From positions 1 to 32,777 of the forward strand of contig CAUERX010000016.1 of assembly GCA_959020415.1 (NCBI GenBank): a stretch of DNA of 32,777 nucleotides, in the 5' to 3' direction. The notes beneath the pieces are model-generated. The model saw only the letters and a program-made list of their open reading frames with translations. It did not search any database and was not told where the DNA came from. Shown piece by piece: positions 32,724-32,777 of the stretch. How positions within the stretch are numbered: the first letter of the stretch is position 1; each line of letters opens with the position of its first letter. A program made the position numbers and the translations under genes. Source of the DNA: an uncultured bacterium (lineage in GTDB: Bacteria > Bacillota_I > Bacilli_A > RF39 > UBA660).

Positions 32724-32750
32724 CCCCCCCCCCCCCCCCCCCCCCCCCCC
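32724..32750. repeat. 27-base C homopolymer (G on the coding strand)
   Basis: An uninterrupted run of 27 C in otherwise AT-rich DNA, directly upstream of the -10 region of the surface-protein gene. It is the only such tract in the window, apart from nine C in the prepilin peptidase gene. Confidence 0.9.
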
Positions 32751-32777
32751 TTCTTTTTATATAAAAAACAAAAAAAA

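Noticed and set aside
1..32777. CRISPR array, rRNA or tRNA genes
   Set aside because: I looked for regularly spaced repeats and for tRNA or rRNA signatures on both strands and saw none.

Overview
The window is AT-rich DNA from a low-GC Gram-positive bacterium (Bacillota/Bacilli side). Supporting signs are the dnaG-sigA-trmK order with a YqfQ-like gene close by, Gram-positive ribosome binding sites (AGGAGG, AGGTGA), a YjcZ-type small protein, ComEA/ComEC, a YkpA/YbiT-type ABC-F ATPase and a UvsE endonuclease. The short SMC, the tandem-HTH regulator remnant and the surface-protein architecture resemble uncultured gut Bacilli (RF39-like lineages); that placement is inference. The ordinary code (TGA = stop) fits every intact gene, but TGA is almost never used as the stop.

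Region 1 (1-23.5 kb) is chromosomal core, mostly on the minus strand. From the left: a small hypothetical protein; an HD-domain hydrolase; two type IV pilus/competence-type assembly genes (a PilC/ComGB-like membrane protein with a long N-terminal extension, then a prepilin peptidase); a YqfQ-like protein; a dead two-HTH regulator; dnaG-rpoD-trmK as an overlapping operon; a DUF6512-like membrane protein; comEA-comEC; an FtsW-type glycosyltransferase; a 56-aa YjcZ-like protein; uvsE; def followed by an arylsulfotransferase-like protein that lacks the expected active-site residues; an ABC-F protein; smc; and tcdA with a coupled orphan. The competence genes comEA and comEC, together with the pilus assembly genes, make DNA uptake plausible, although no pilin or motor ATPase gene lies here.

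Region 2 (about 24.2-32.04 kb) is a 7.8-kb integrative element inside a surface-protein gene. The 5' half of that gene (secretion signal plus beta-rich domain) is at 32.0-32.7 kb. Its 3' half (C-terminal domain) is at 23.6-24.2 kb. The halves join at a shared 8-bp sequence, ATTGAATG, in a codon stretch for the motif YI[ST]FN. The element holds a complete tyrosine recombinase, a second truncated recombinase, and a four-gene operon with its own strong promoter: family-2 glycosyltransferase, HipA-like kinase hybrid, P-loop kinase and Nudix hydrolase. It also carries a badly decayed HTH-HelD helicase chimera. The four-gene cargo is the best candidate here for an undescribed system.

Region 3 (32.68-32.78 kb) is the promoter region of the split surface gene. 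It contains a 27-base G tract (on the coding strand) just upstream of the -10 box, the layout expected of a slipped-strand phase-variable promoter, though it sits near the window end and could be partly artefactual. I saw no tRNA, rRNA or CRISPR array. No stretch over 300 bases lacks a gene or gene remnant.
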